NCBI RefSeq assembly: GCF_021502725.1
Contig: NZ_JAKFFS010000002.1
Coordinates: forward strand, 1-64,000
DNA length: 64,000 nucleotides
From: Dyadobacter sp. CY345
GTDB taxonomy: Bacteria; Bacteroidota; Bacteroidia; Cytophagales; Spirosomataceae
Direction: 5' to 3'
Part shown: in pieces, positions 41,177-49,924 of the stretch
Position numbering within the stretch: the first letter of the stretch is position 1
Layout: each line of letters begins with the position of its first letter
Notes under the pieces: generated by a model
What the model was told of the DNA's origin: nothing
Database searches by the model: none
The model's input: the letters and a program-made list of their open reading frames with translations, nothing else
Made by a program: the position numbers and the translations under genes

Positions 41177-44100
41177 TTAAAATCCGAAACTAAGACCTAC
41201 TAAGAATGAACGGGTGTTTGGATAAGCACTGCGGCCATCGATACCCAGGCGGCGCTGACCATCTTCTTCTTTTCCAAGTCCTGTGTCATTGACATAGTCA
41301 GGATCATTACCTGTGTATTTTGTAAATGTGGCAAGGTTTGAACCTGTTGCATACACACGAAGCGAACGGATGATATCACCTTTGATATTGAAATTATAGC
41401 TAAGCGTGATCTCGTCAAGTTTCAGGAAACTTCCTGATTCGAGGTAGTAGTCAGAATATTGGTAGGTATCATTCAATTGCGCATACTTACCAAATGTGCT
41501 GTTCAAAACATTGTTTGGAAGCGAAACTTTGTTGGCATAAGAAAGTGCCATCGTGTTCAGGATATCGTAATCAAAACGTCCTCTGAAAAATACGCGCAGA
41601 CTTAGATTTTTATATGCAAAGTTGTTTGTCAAAGATGCGTTGAATTTAGGAATCGCATTTCCGATAATTGCCAGATCTGATACGTTTGGATCAGTTGAAT
41701 TATTGATCTGATCAAAACTTACTTTCTCGTTATTACGGTTGTAGAATAACCATTTTCCGTCGTCTGTAAATCCTGCAAAACGCTTCCCGTAGAAGTTACC
41801 CAATTTTCCACCTTGTTCAATACGCATCGCTTGCCCAAGCGCGCCATATCCGCCGATATCTCCGGTAGCAATGGCCTCAACTTTGAATACATCATTGGAA
41901 AGATCGTCCGCTCTGTTGGTTACAAAACTTCCTGTCGCATCGATGTTCCAACTAAAATCCTTTGTTTTGATAGCAACACCGCTCAAAGTAAGTTCAACTC
42001 CTTTATTCGAAATTGACCCAACGTTGGTATAAATTGTTTCACGTACAAAAGGAGGAAGCTGCGAAGTGTACTCATATAACAGGTCATTGGTTACGCGTTT
42101 GAAAACGTCAAGCGATCCGCTCAGTCTTTTGTTCAAGACAGAAAAATCGACCCCAACGTTATATTCCTTTTTGCGTTCCCATTTCAAGTTCGGGTTCGGG
42201 TTTCTGTTCGGACCATAAGTTTCTCTCCATTGTCCGTCCGGATTGATATAAACACCACCTGTTCCCAAAGTTACAAGGGAAGAATAATTGGCGATATCCT
42301 GGTTCCCCGTCACCCCAAATCCTGCACGCAGTTTCAGGCTGTTAACAAACTTGATGTTTTCCATGAATTTCTCCTTGCTCAGGTTCCAGCCGACAGAAGC
42401 AGCCGGGAAATTTCCCCATTTATTGTTCACACCGAAACGAGAAGAACCTTCGTGACGAAGAATTAAAGAAACCAGATATTTGTCCATGAAGGAATAATTG
42501 GCCCGTCCAAAAAAAGCGATCAAGGTATTATCACCTTTTCCGCTCCCCATTGTTGCCTTTCCGGCCACGAGCTGATTTCCTGCACCCAGATTGTTTTCTT
42601 CGAAGACATCATTTACAAAACCGTAGTTGGCGGCATCAAAACTCTCTTCCACCGCATACTGATAGCTATAACCTCCAACTGCGTTAATCGTATGGTTTGC
42701 ACCAAATGATTTGTCAAAAGATACCGTTGGTTCAACGGTGTAGTTATTTCTTAAATAGGTGGATCTGCTTGCATAGCCACCGTTTGGATAAACATCATTT
42801 TCTTTCGAAAACTCAGAAGCCAGTGAGCGGTAGGCACCGTCGATATAGCTATCTCTCTGCACAGCACCAAAGATCGAAGCTTGCAAGCCGGGCAAAATCT
42901 GGAGGCTCATTTTCGCATCTGCGGAAGTCGTTTGCTGCTGGCGACGATTTGTTTCCTGTTTGAGACGGGCAACTTCATTGGTACTGGTTTGTTCAAAATA
43001 ATAACTTCCGTCGGGGTTATAGAACGATAACGTCGGGTTTCTGATCAGCGAACCTTCCCAACCGCCACCGCCCAAAAGGTTGGCTTTGTTGAAGTTGGTT
43101 GCCAGGTTGACTTGTGCCGTCAAACGATCTTTTAAACCAGTCTGCATAATGCTCAAACGTCCACCATATTGTTTACGGCCGTTTTCTTTTGCAATTCCCT
43201 GCAAATCCTGATAATAAAGACTTGCACGGTAAGTTGTATTTTTTCCACCGCCAGACATGGCAAGGTTGTGGTTCTGGCTCAGATTTCCGTGGTTGATCAG
43301 CGCATCGTACGCGTCCGTCGTGGCGCCGTAATCTGCACTGGCAGGAATTGTTCCGTCAGCAATTTTGGCTCGATACTGCGATGCAGTCATGAAATCGGGA
43401 CGGTTGCGGACATATTCTTTTCTGAAATATGTATTGTAATCGAACTTTGCACTTCCCGAAGCACCTTTTTTGGTGGTAACCAGAATTACCCCGCCATTTG
43501 CGCGCGTACCATAAATAGCCGCTGCCGAACCGTCTTTCAAAACACTGATCGATTCAACATCATCCTGTTGCAAAAGGTCAAGATTACCACCAGGAATACC
43601 GTCGATAACGACAAGCGGAGCCAGGCCACCTGTCAGCGACGTTACTCCACGAAGCTGCAAGGATACACCTGAATTCGGATTTGAGCCGCTTCTGTTGATA
43701 TTAAGACCGGCAACTTTCCCCTGAATAAGGTCCATTGCATTTCGCGCACCAGATCTGTTGAATTTGTCTGAAGTGATATTGGCAATAGCAGAAGTTGTTC
43801 TTTCCCTCGTCTGCGTACCATAACCAACAACAACAACTTCATCCAGCAGTTTCGCATTTTCGGCAAGGTCAACGTCGATTACGGATTTATTCCCGACTGC
43901 AACTTCCTGCGTAATACTTCCAACGAAAGAAAAAACCAGGACGTCCTCGGGACCATTCACGGTGATGGTATAATTTCCTTCAACATCTGTAGTGACCCCT
44001 TTCTGTGTTCCTTTCAAAATAACCGAAACCCCAGGAAGGCCGGATTTATCCTTCGCACTTACTACTCTACCTTTTACCTCAATCTCTGCTGCGGATATCG

Positions 44101-44254
44101 TTTTTGTGATCAGCGGAGTAATCAAAGTTTTTCCGTTTCCTGCATGCGCTGCTGGAGAGGAAAAGCATAACGCCAGGGAAAGGGAGCCCAGGCATAACAT
44201 CCTGAATTTTCCGCTTCGTGGCCTGAAATGATTTACCAGTACTTTTCTTTTCAT
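41177..44254 (-). CDS. SusC/RagA-family TonB-dependent outer-membrane transporter
   Basis: This 1025-residue receptor has a long N-terminal signal (about residues 15-38) and a carboxypeptidase-like fold (VKGRVVSAKDKSGLPGVSVILKG, 59-80). The TonB box region is EVVVVGYGTQTR, the plug follows (GVTSLTGGLAPLVVIDGIPGG), and a ~22-strand barrel ends in FLVGLSFGF. It imports oligosaccharides with the adjacent SusD. Two copies of the palindromic operator (44289-44304 and 44443-44458) lie 35 and 190 nt upstream of the start, so it is probably repressed by the neighbouring LacI-type regulator. An inner-frame ORF at 41200-41418 is a shadow. Confidence 0.94.
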   Translation of the reverse strand: MKRKVLVNHFRPRSGKFRMLCLGSLSLALCFSSPAAHAGNGKTLITPLITKTISAAEIEVKGRVVSAKDKSGLPGVSVILKGTQKGVTTDVEGNYTITVNGPEDVLVFSFVGSITQEVAVGNKSVIDVDLAENAKLLDEVVVVGYGTQTRERTTSAIANITSDKFNRSGARNAMDLIQGKVAGLNINRSGSNPNSGVSLQLRGVTSLTGGLAPLVVIDGIPGGNLDLLQQDDVESISVLKDGSAAAIYGTRANGGVILVTTKKGASGSAKFDYNTYFRKEYVRNRPDFMTASQYRAKIADGTIPASADYGATTDAYDALINHGNLSQNHNLAMSGGGKNTTYRASLYYQDLQGIAKENGRKQYGGRLSIMQTGLKDRLTAQVNLATNFNKANLLGGGGWEGSLIRNPTLSFYNPDGSYYFEQTSTNEVARLKQETNRRQQQTTSADAKMSLQILPGLQASIFGAVQRDSYIDGAYRSLASEFSKENDVYPNGGYASRSTYLRNNYTVEPTVSFDKSFGANHTINAVGGYSYQYAVEESFDAANYGFVNDVFEENNLGAGNQLVAGKATMGSGKGDNTLIAFFGRANYSFMDKYLVSLILRHEGSSRFGVNNKWGNFPAASVGWNLSKEKFMENIKFVNSLKLRAGFGVTGNQDIANYSSLVTLGTGGVYINPDGQWRETYGPNRNPNPNLKWERKKEYNVGVDFSVLNKRLSGSLDVFKRVTNDLLYEYTSQLPPFVRETIYTNVGSISNKGVELTLSGVAIKTKDFSWNIDATGSFVTNRADDLSNDVFKVEAIATGDIGGYGALGQAMRIEQGGKLGNFYGKRFAGFTDDGKWLFYNRNNEKVSFDQINNSTDPNVSDLAIIGNAIPKFNASLTNNFAYKNLSLRVFFRGRFDYDILNTMALSYANKVSLPNNVLNSTFGKYAQLNDTYQYSDYYLESGSFLKLDEITLSYNFNIKGDIIRSLRVYATGSNLATFTKYTGNDPDYVNDTGLGKEEDGQRRLGIDGRSAYPNTRSFLVGLSFGF

Positions 44255-44288
44255 GAAACTGAATTGTGTTTAAGAATAATTAATAGGC

Positions 44289-44304
44289 GCTAAATCGTTT
44301 TAGT
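44289..44304. promoter_or_regulatory. LacI-type operator 1 (susC promoter-proximal)
   Basis: GCTAAATCGTTTTAGT is a near-perfect palindrome centred on CG, 35 nt upstream of the susC start. It differs in two positions from the perfect palindrome at 44443. Confidence 0.75.
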
Positions 44305-44442
44305 ATTTTGTTATTTTTCTTTTATATTTTTTATCGTCATGCAGTTACAAAATTCAATTAGGATTTAAACAAGCTTTGGCTCAGAGGTAAGGCAAACCGA
44401 CCTCAATTTTTTGATATTCTTAAAATTACATTTTAATATTTC

Positions 44443-44458
44443 GCTAAATCGATTTAGC
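44443..44458. promoter_or_regulatory. LacI-type operator 2 (perfect 16-bp palindrome)
   Basis: GCTAAATCGATTTAGC is its own reverse complement. A central CG in an A/T-flanked palindrome is typical of LacI/GalR-family operators. It lies between susC and the LacI-type gene. The rest of 44255-44655 (about 400 nt) is AT-rich, with no gene seen. Confidence 0.8.
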
Positions 44459-44655
44459 AATTTTCTAATTTTTAATGTTTTATTTTTGATAAATAGTAAT
44501 TAAAAAAGAAATAGTAGGGATTTTGTGATTGTCAGTTATAAATTTTCAAGAGCGTCTATGCGCCGGAGCCTGACTTGCATTTGGGAGCCAAGTTAAATGT
44601 TATCTTAGTATCATGCAAATGTTATGTTAAAAATACATAACGATCGACAAAAAAT

Positions 44656-45678
44656 TTAAGTGTTCAACAGAGATGAAGATTCTCTGATAATCAATTTTGC
44701 AGGCAAAACAATTTCATGAATTTGTGTGTCTTTTTCTTCCAGGGCATTTAGCATAAGCCGGATAATGTGGCTGGATATTTCCGGAACGGGCTGAGCTACA
44801 ACAGTGATGGATGGAGTGTAAAATTTAAACAGATCCTGATCATCGAAGGAAATAACAGCAATATCGTTCGGAATCCGGAGATTTAGGCTTTTGATCGCTT
44901 GGAGCCCCCAAACGCCGATATAGTTTGTAGAGAAAAATATGGCATCAATATTTTTATTTTCTTTAAGGAAAGAGGCGATTTCGTTTACATTTTGCTCACC
45001 CGCATCATGAAATCCAACTTTTTTAACATACGGTTTCAGGTTGTGTTCAGCAATTGCTTTTTGATAACCGCCGAGACGGTCGGCCATTTGCATCTGATCA
45101 GAATCGAGGGTGACGAAAGCAATATTTTTAAAACCATTTTCAATCAGGTGTATAATGGCCTGGTAGGTACTGTTCAGATTTTCGATCACCACGTGGTTGC
45201 AATCCAGCAATGGCAAATTTCGGTCGATCAATACTACAGGTATTCCTTCATCTAAAAGTGACTGGATTTCTTTCTCAATTCCTTCCGGAGGTGTGATGAT
45301 ATAACCATCTATGGAGCGATCACGGAATAGTCGGATCAGCTCAATTGCCTTTTCCTTTTTGTTATCAGTGCTGCAATAAATAATTCTGTAACCTTTGTTG
45401 TGCGCTTCTTCTTCGATCAGACGAGCAACCTGAGCAAACAAAAGATTATTGGAAATATCTTCAACCATCAGGCAAATGATTTTGGACTTTCCTGTCCGCA
45501 ATCCCTGAGCCATCATATTAGGTTTGAAATTTACTTCTTCAACAAATTTTAATACTTTTTCAGTAAGGGCTTCACTTATCCTTTTCTCCTTGGCTTTTCC
45601 ATTCAAAATAAACGATACCGTGGTGATTGATATCCCTAATTCTTTCCCAATATCACGAATGGATAGTTTTTTGCTCAT
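44656..45678 (-). CDS. LacI-family transcriptional regulator
   Basis: This 340-residue regulator has the N-terminal LacI HTH (IRDIGKELGISITTVSFILNG, split near residues 7-27) with the hinge KPNMMAQGLRTGKSKII. The periplasmic-binding-like effector domain follows (MVEDISNNLLFAQVARLIEEE, RSIDGYIITPP, VISFDDQDLFKFYTPSITVV). It lies between the SusCD pair and GH92, all on the minus strand. The palindromes at 44289, 44443, 48206 and 48397 flank these genes and are its likely operators. A sugar released from the glycan is the probable inducer. No other regulator of this class is nearby. Confidence 0.92.
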   Translation of the reverse strand: MSKKLSIRDIGKELGISITTVSFILNGKAKEKRISEALTEKVLKFVEEVNFKPNMMAQGLRTGKSKIICLMVEDISNNLLFAQVARLIEEEAHNKGYRIIYCSTDNKKEKAIELIRLFRDRSIDGYIITPPEGIEKEIQSLLDEGIPVVLIDRNLPLLDCNHVVIENLNSTYQAIIHLIENGFKNIAFVTLDSDQMQMADRLGGYQKAIAEHNLKPYVKKVGFHDAGEQNVNEIASFLKENKNIDAIFFSTNYIGVWGLQAIKSLNLRIPNDIAVISFDDQDLFKFYTPSITVVAQPVPEISSHIIRLMLNALEEKDTQIHEIVLPAKLIIRESSSLLNT

Positions 45679-45718
45679 CTTACTGGCCGGTATTTGTATT
45701 GTTATGATAGCAGTTAAA

Positions 45719-45760
45719 ATGAAAATTCATCAGAATCAATGGATTCCAATGAATTTTCAT
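45719..45760. repeat. 42-nt perfect inverted repeat upstream of the LacI-type gene
   Basis: ATGAAAATTCAT (45719-45730) and ATGAATTTTCAT (45749-45760) are exact complements. Inside them GAATC and GATTC pair around AATG. The palindrome lies 41 nt before the regulator start and 45 nt after the GH92 stop. It could be a GH92 terminator or an autoregulatory site. Confidence 0.6.
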
Positions 45761-45804
45761 TTCCAATATCTTTATATAAAAAATTCAGAAAGCAATATAC
45801 ACAA

Positions 45805-48165
45805 TCATTTCTTATTCATTTGTGCAGTCACTCTTTTCTTGTTTGGTTTGGCGCCCATATAAAATTTAATCTGGCCGCCATCCATAATCTCGGTATGTGT
45901 AATGTAGTTGCGTGTCAAAACTTTACCATTCAGTTCAATCTTCTGCACGTATACGTTTTTGTCGCTCTGATCCTTTACGTCAACCTCAAAAGTTTTTCCA
46001 TTTTCCAGGTTAATCTTTGCGTTTTGTATGGCCGGACTGCCAATAATATATTGATCAGAGCCCGGTGCGACAGGATAAAACCCAAGGGAACTGAATATAT
46101 ACCAGGCGCTCATTTGCCCAAAATCGTCATTTCCACCTAATCCGTCAACAGTAGATTTATACATTGCTTTCAGGATCATCCGGATTTTATCTTCCGTTTT
46201 CCAGGGCTGGTCCAGCCAGTTATACAAGTAAGCTACGTGATGCGACGGCTCATTACCGTGAACATAATTTCCAATGATCCCTTCCCGGGAAATATCTTCC
46301 GTATTTTCAAAATATTTATCAGGCAAATTCATACTGAAAAGAGAATCAAGATGCGCTGTAAAACGCTTTTTGCCACCCATCAGCTCGATCATTTCTGCCG
46401 GTGCCTGAGGTACATATAAGCTGTAATTCCAGGAATTTCCTTCAATAAAACCTTGTCCGTGCGTATCCAGCGGATCAAATTCTTTGCGCCAGCTGCCGTC
46501 ATCTAATTTTGGGCGCATAAATCCGATGGACGCATCATAGACATTTTTGTAGTTATGCGACCGCTTGCTGAATTCTTCATAAATGTCATTCCGCCCCAGT
46601 TTTTTTGCCATTTGCGCGATACACCAGTCGTCGTATGCATATTCCAGCGTCTTAGAAACCGACGAGGTATTCTTGTCATCCGGAACGTACCCTTTGTCCA
46701 TATAGTAATTCAGCCCGTCGTAATATTTATTTCTGGCCGTGGTCACGCAGGCATCCAGCGCTTTATTGACATCGAAATTTGCATTTCCTTTAATTACAGC
46801 GTCTGCAATAACCGGCACAGAATGGTAACCGATCATGCACCAGTTTTCATTCGCATAATGCGACCATACCGGCAGCATTTTATGTACACTCTGATCGTAA
46901 TGCGCCATCATGGATTTGATCATATCCGCGTTTCTTGCAGGCTGCAAAACGTTGAAAAGCGGATGAAGTGTCCTGTAAGTATCCCAAAGCGAGAAACTTG
47001 TATAATTTGTTGACTCCTGCGTTTTGTAAATATTCATGTCCAGACCTTTGTAAGAACCGTCGACATCCATATAGGTTGTTGGCCCTAAAAAAGAATGATA
47101 CATTGCGGTATAAAAATTTACCTTATCGTTTTCGTTGATTGTTTTTACAGCGACTTTATTAAATTCTTTATTCCAAAGCGCTTGTCCTTCCTGCTTCACA
47201 CGGTCAAAGTCCCAATTCGGAATTTCCGCTTTCATATTGGCCAGAGCACCTTGGGTACTGACAGGAGATATTGCAAATTTGATTTTGATTTTTTCATTTT
47301 CCGTAGTCTGGAAATCAAAATACATTTTCAGGTTTCTGCCGGCTACCTCCGGAAAATTATGCTCCTGATCAAATTTTTTCCAGAAACCTTTGTAGACATT
47401 ATTATCGTCGATTTTAGTGCCATAATTTTTAAACGGCTTACTGAAAGTCATCGCAAAATAAACGATACGTGTTCTTGCCCAGCCATTTGTCTGGCGAAAA
47501 CCTGTGATCAGCGAGTCATTTTCAACACGGACAAAAGTCCATACATTTTTGTTGTCGTACTGATAAAGACCAGCCATCAAATCCAGAATAACGTGCGCAT
47601 CATCCGATTTCGGGAAAGTGTACTGATGCATACCGACGCGATTGCTGGCTGTGAGTTCGGCGGTAATATTGTGATCATCCAGCTTTACCTTATAATACGA
47701 AGGCTCTGCAATTTCATTTTTGTGAGAAAACGCGGAACGGTAACCGCTTTCCGGCTTGTCTTCTGTGCCGGGATTTAGCTGCAATTTCCCGGTCGTCGGC
47801 ATAATCAGGAAATCACCCAGATCAGAATGTCCGGTGCCGCTGAAATGCGTATGGCTAAATCCGACAATTGTCTTGGAGTCATACTGATAACCGGCGCAGA
47901 ACTTATAAACATCCGGGTTATATTTTCCATTGACACCGTAAGGAAGCGTGTCCGTATCAGGCGACAGCTGAACCATACCGAATGGAACTGTTGCGCCAGG
48001 ATAGGTATGTCCCATTTTTGCAGTTCCAATTAAAGGATGTGCATATTTTACAAAATTTTCATTTGTGGATTGCGCTGAAACATTCACAGCTGCGAAAATG
48101 AAAATCGCAGAAAACATTTTCCGCAAAATCGGTTTGTAAATTGTGTTTAAGGAAAATAGGGACAT
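45805..48165 (-). CDS. GH92-family alpha-mannosidase (calcium-dependent exo-alpha-1,2-type)
   Basis: This 786-residue exported glycosidase has a signal peptide ending VNVSAQ (start ATG 48165; ATG 48117 is an alternative). The N-terminal beta-sandwich begins YAHPLIGTAKMGHTYPGATVPFGMVQLSPDT. Conserved GH92 segments include GFSHTHFSGTGHSDLGD, GYHSVPVIADAVIKG and FIEGNSWNYSLYVPQ. The signature near the end is GGNDDFGQMSAWYIFSSLG. GH92 enzymes are inverting alpha-mannosidases that remove terminal alpha-1,2 or other linked mannose. An operator-like palindrome at 48206 lies 41 nt upstream. It fits a LacI-controlled glycan-use set with SusCD. Confidence 0.92.
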   Translation of the reverse strand: MSLFSLNTIYKPILRKMFSAIFIFAAVNVSAQSTNENFVKYAHPLIGTAKMGHTYPGATVPFGMVQLSPDTDTLPYGVNGKYNPDVYKFCAGYQYDSKTIVGFSHTHFSGTGHSDLGDFLIMPTTGKLQLNPGTEDKPESGYRSAFSHKNEIAEPSYYKVKLDDHNITAELTASNRVGMHQYTFPKSDDAHVILDLMAGLYQYDNKNVWTFVRVENDSLITGFRQTNGWARTRIVYFAMTFSKPFKNYGTKIDDNNVYKGFWKKFDQEHNFPEVAGRNLKMYFDFQTTENEKIKIKFAISPVSTQGALANMKAEIPNWDFDRVKQEGQALWNKEFNKVAVKTINENDKVNFYTAMYHSFLGPTTYMDVDGSYKGLDMNIYKTQESTNYTSFSLWDTYRTLHPLFNVLQPARNADMIKSMMAHYDQSVHKMLPVWSHYANENWCMIGYHSVPVIADAVIKGNANFDVNKALDACVTTARNKYYDGLNYYMDKGYVPDDKNTSSVSKTLEYAYDDWCIAQMAKKLGRNDIYEEFSKRSHNYKNVYDASIGFMRPKLDDGSWRKEFDPLDTHGQGFIEGNSWNYSLYVPQAPAEMIELMGGKKRFTAHLDSLFSMNLPDKYFENTEDISREGIIGNYVHGNEPSHHVAYLYNWLDQPWKTEDKIRMILKAMYKSTVDGLGGNDDFGQMSAWYIFSSLGFYPVAPGSDQYIIGSPAIQNAKINLENGKTFEVDVKDQSDKNVYVQKIELNGKVLTRNYITHTEIMDGGQIKFYMGAKPNKKRVTAQMNKK

Positions 48166-48205
48166 AGAGGTGAAGATCGAAGATTAACTTTGGGTTAAAA
48201 GTATA

Positions 48206-48221
48206 AATAAATCGTTTTAGC
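48206..48221. promoter_or_regulatory. LacI-type operator 3 (GH92 promoter)
   Basis: AATAAATCGTTTTAGC keeps the central TAAATCG-TTTTAGC pattern of the sites at 44289 and 44443. It lies 41 nt before the GH92 start. Confidence 0.65.
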
Positions 48222-48396
48222 CAGCTTTAAAGCAATTTATATTTTTAAAATTTGTGCTAATTATACAATTCAAGAACTGTAAATTTGAAATCTCTCTTGA
48301 AAGTTAACGTTTATTACCATATTTCGATAAACGAATTTTGTAGCTTTCCCGGAAGAATGAGTAAATCAGTATTCTTTAAACCTTATAATTTCCAAA

Positions 48397-48412
48397 TAAA
48401 AATCGATTGATA
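48397..48412. promoter_or_regulatory. possible weak LacI-type operator 4
   Basis: The core AAATCGATTGA differs in one position from the perfect palindrome core AAATCGATTTA. It lies 4 nt before the start codon of the small DUF1080 gene. Outer positions fit poorly, so this call is weak. Confidence 0.35.
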
Positions 48413-48416
48413 ATCT

Positions 48417-49181
48417 ATGAAAAAAATTACAATGATTGTGGCTGGTATTTTGACAGCAGCTGCATCGCATGCACAGTTACAGCCCTCAAAACAAACGCCT
48501 GAATCAAGTGAATTGTGGACTCCGGTTCCGCGTGTTGTGACACCAGGTAAGCCTTCAACGGCAGTATCAGGATTTACTGCACCTTCGGATGCAACCGTTT
48601 TGTTTGATGGAAAAAATCTTGATCAGTGGGTTTCTGCTAATGAAGGAGGCGGCGCTGCGCCGTGGACTGTTGCAGACGGAGCTTTAACTTGCGCACCTAA
48701 AAAAGGAGATATTCAAACGAAAAAAAGTTTTACTGATTACCAGCTGCATATCGAATGGCGCACGCCTGCAAAAGTAGAAGGAAGCAGCCAGGGACGTGGT
48801 AACAGCGGAATTTTTATGCAGGGAATTTATGAGCTTCAGGTACTTGACAGCTATAACAATCCGACCTATTCAAACGGCCAGGCTGGTTCAATTTATAAGC
48901 AAACGATGCCCTTAGTGAATGCAACGGTTGGGCCGGGTGAGTGGCAAACTTACGACGTTGTGTACACAGCGCCGCATTTTAATAAAGACGGACAAATGAC
49001 AATTCCTCCATACATTACGGTAATTCACAATGGAGTAGTTGTTCAAAACCATACTGCAATTCAGGGAACAACGCCTTATATTGGTCAGCCAAACATCACG
49101 CCGCACGGTGCCGGTCCGATCAAATTGCAGGATCATAACAACACAACAAGTTTCCGTAATATCTGGATTCGTGAGATTTAA
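48417..49181 (+). CDS. exported DUF1080 domain protein
   Basis: This 254-residue exported protein has a signal peptide (MKKITMIVAGILTAAASHA) and a single DUF1080/3-keto-disaccharide hydrolase-type jelly roll. Segments are LFDGKNLDQWVSANEGG, LHIEWRTPAKVEGSSQGRGN, SGIFMQGIYELQVLDSY and GPIKLQDHNNTTSFRNIWIR. It is divergent from GH92, with the shared gap holding operator-like sites. It lacks the second domain found in the larger DUF1080 protein at 37407. Its substrate is probably an oxidised glycoside in the periplasm. Confidence 0.85.
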   Translation: MKKITMIVAGILTAAASHAQLQPSKQTPESSELWTPVPRVVTPGKPSTAVSGFTAPSDATVLFDGKNLDQWVSANEGGGAAPWTVADGALTCAPKKGDIQTKKSFTDYQLHIEWRTPAKVEGSSQGRGNSGIFMQGIYELQVLDSYNNPTYSNGQAGSIYKQTMPLVNATVGPGEWQTYDVVYTAPHFNKDGQMTIPPYITVIHNGVVVQNHTAIQGTTPYIGQPNITPHGAGPIKLQDHNNTTSFRNIWIREI

Positions 49182-49222
49182 TAATAAGTTCTGATCTATA
49201 AATCAGGATTTTAGAATTTAAG

Positions 49223-49260
49223 AGAGAAGTCAGCTTTTAGTAGTTGGCTTCTCTTTTTTT
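49223..49260 (+). terminator. terminator (copy 1 of a duplicated hairpin)
   Basis: AGAGAAGTC pairs with GGCTTCTCT, followed by seven or more T residues, 41 nt after the DUF1080 stop. The whole 38-nt hairpin recurs at 49801 with three differences. Confidence 0.85.
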
Positions 49261-49349
49261 TATTTAAAATCAACTTTTTTTGGCATATACTGTTGTTGCT
49301 GATGGGTTATAAAAAAAGTATCTTTGATTATAAATTCACACATCAAAAT

Positions 49350-49550
49350 ATGAAAGAAATAGTTTTTATCGTAGAGCAGGAAGAAGACGGAGGTTTTGTC
49401 GCAGAAGCTAAAGTGAACGAGAACGAGAACGAGCAAATTGTGACCGAAGGAAACGACCTTGATGAACTGAAATTAATGATAAGAGAGGCTTTGGAATGCC
49501 ATTTTGATAATTCAGAAGAGATGCCAAAGCAGGTTACGGTCATTATGTAA
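49350..49550 (+). CDS. HicB-like small protein 1
   Basis: This 66-residue protein starts MKEIVFIVEQEEDGGFVAEAK; I chose ATG 49350 because the upstream extension is not family-like. It continues to a helical end (ELKLMIREALECHFD). The fold is the partial RNase-H-like HicB antitoxin domain. It resembles small proteins annotated as HicB or, misleadingly, as 2-oxoisovalerate dehydrogenase in Bacteroidota and Cyanobacteria. No HicA toxin is adjacent. It forms a pair with the next ORF (47-nt gap), and the pair is bracketed by two copies of a near-identical terminator. Confidence 0.75.
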   Translation: MKEIVFIVEQEEDGGFVAEAKVNENENEQIVTEGNDLDELKLMIREALECHFDNSEEMPKQVTVIM

Positions 49551-49597
49551 TTTCTAGTGCTATTTTGTTTTTCGGATCGGATTAAAGTTTACACACA

Positions 49598-49768
49598 ATG
49601 AAACTGACAGTTGTGATTATTCAGGGTGAGACTCAGTTAGTAGGCTCCATCAAAGAAATTCCAGGCGTTATTACGCAAGAAATTGACCGAAATGAGGTAA
49701 TGGAAAATATTCACGACGCCTTAAATTTATATTTGGAAGATATGAGGTCTGAAATAAGTATTAATTGA
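49598..49768 (+). CDS. HicB-like small protein 2
   Basis: This 56-residue protein starts MKLTVVIIQGETQLVGSIKE and ends with a helix containing NIHDALNLYLEDMR. It has the same strand-rich start and DALNLYLEDM helix as HicB-type proteins, and it follows the first HicB-like gene. The usual HicA (mRNA interferase, with a catalytic histidine) is absent on both sides. Either the toxin was lost or the protein works without one. The start codon ATG lies 47 nt after the previous stop. Confidence 0.7.
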   Translation: MKLTVVIIQGETQLVGSIKEIPGVITQEIDRNEVMENIHDALNLYLEDMRSEISIN

Positions 49769-49800
49769 AAAAATATAAAACAACAAAAAATTCACTTAGT

Positions 49801-49838
49801 GGAGAAGTCAGCTTTCAATAGTTGGCTTCTCTTTTTTT
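49801..49838 (+). terminator. terminator (copy 2 of a duplicated hairpin)
   Basis: GGAGAAGTC pairs with GGCTTCTCT before a T-run. It matches 35 of 38 positions with the hairpin at 49223-49260, and the two copies flank the HicB-like pair. Confidence 0.85.
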
Positions 49839-49924
49839 ATATCCATGAACCACCTTAAACCTCTTTTTTGTTTTAAATTCAAAGGATTAATTCCTGAACT
49901 TACTTCATTGAACGAAAAAGAAAC

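Noticed and set aside
41200-41418. 72-codon minus-strand ORF inside susC
   Set aside because: It is an out-of-frame shadow within the receptor gene.
49350-49768. Complete HicAB toxin-antitoxin system
   Set aside because: Both proteins are HicB-like; no HicA dsRBD-like toxin with its catalytic histidine is encoded on either side.
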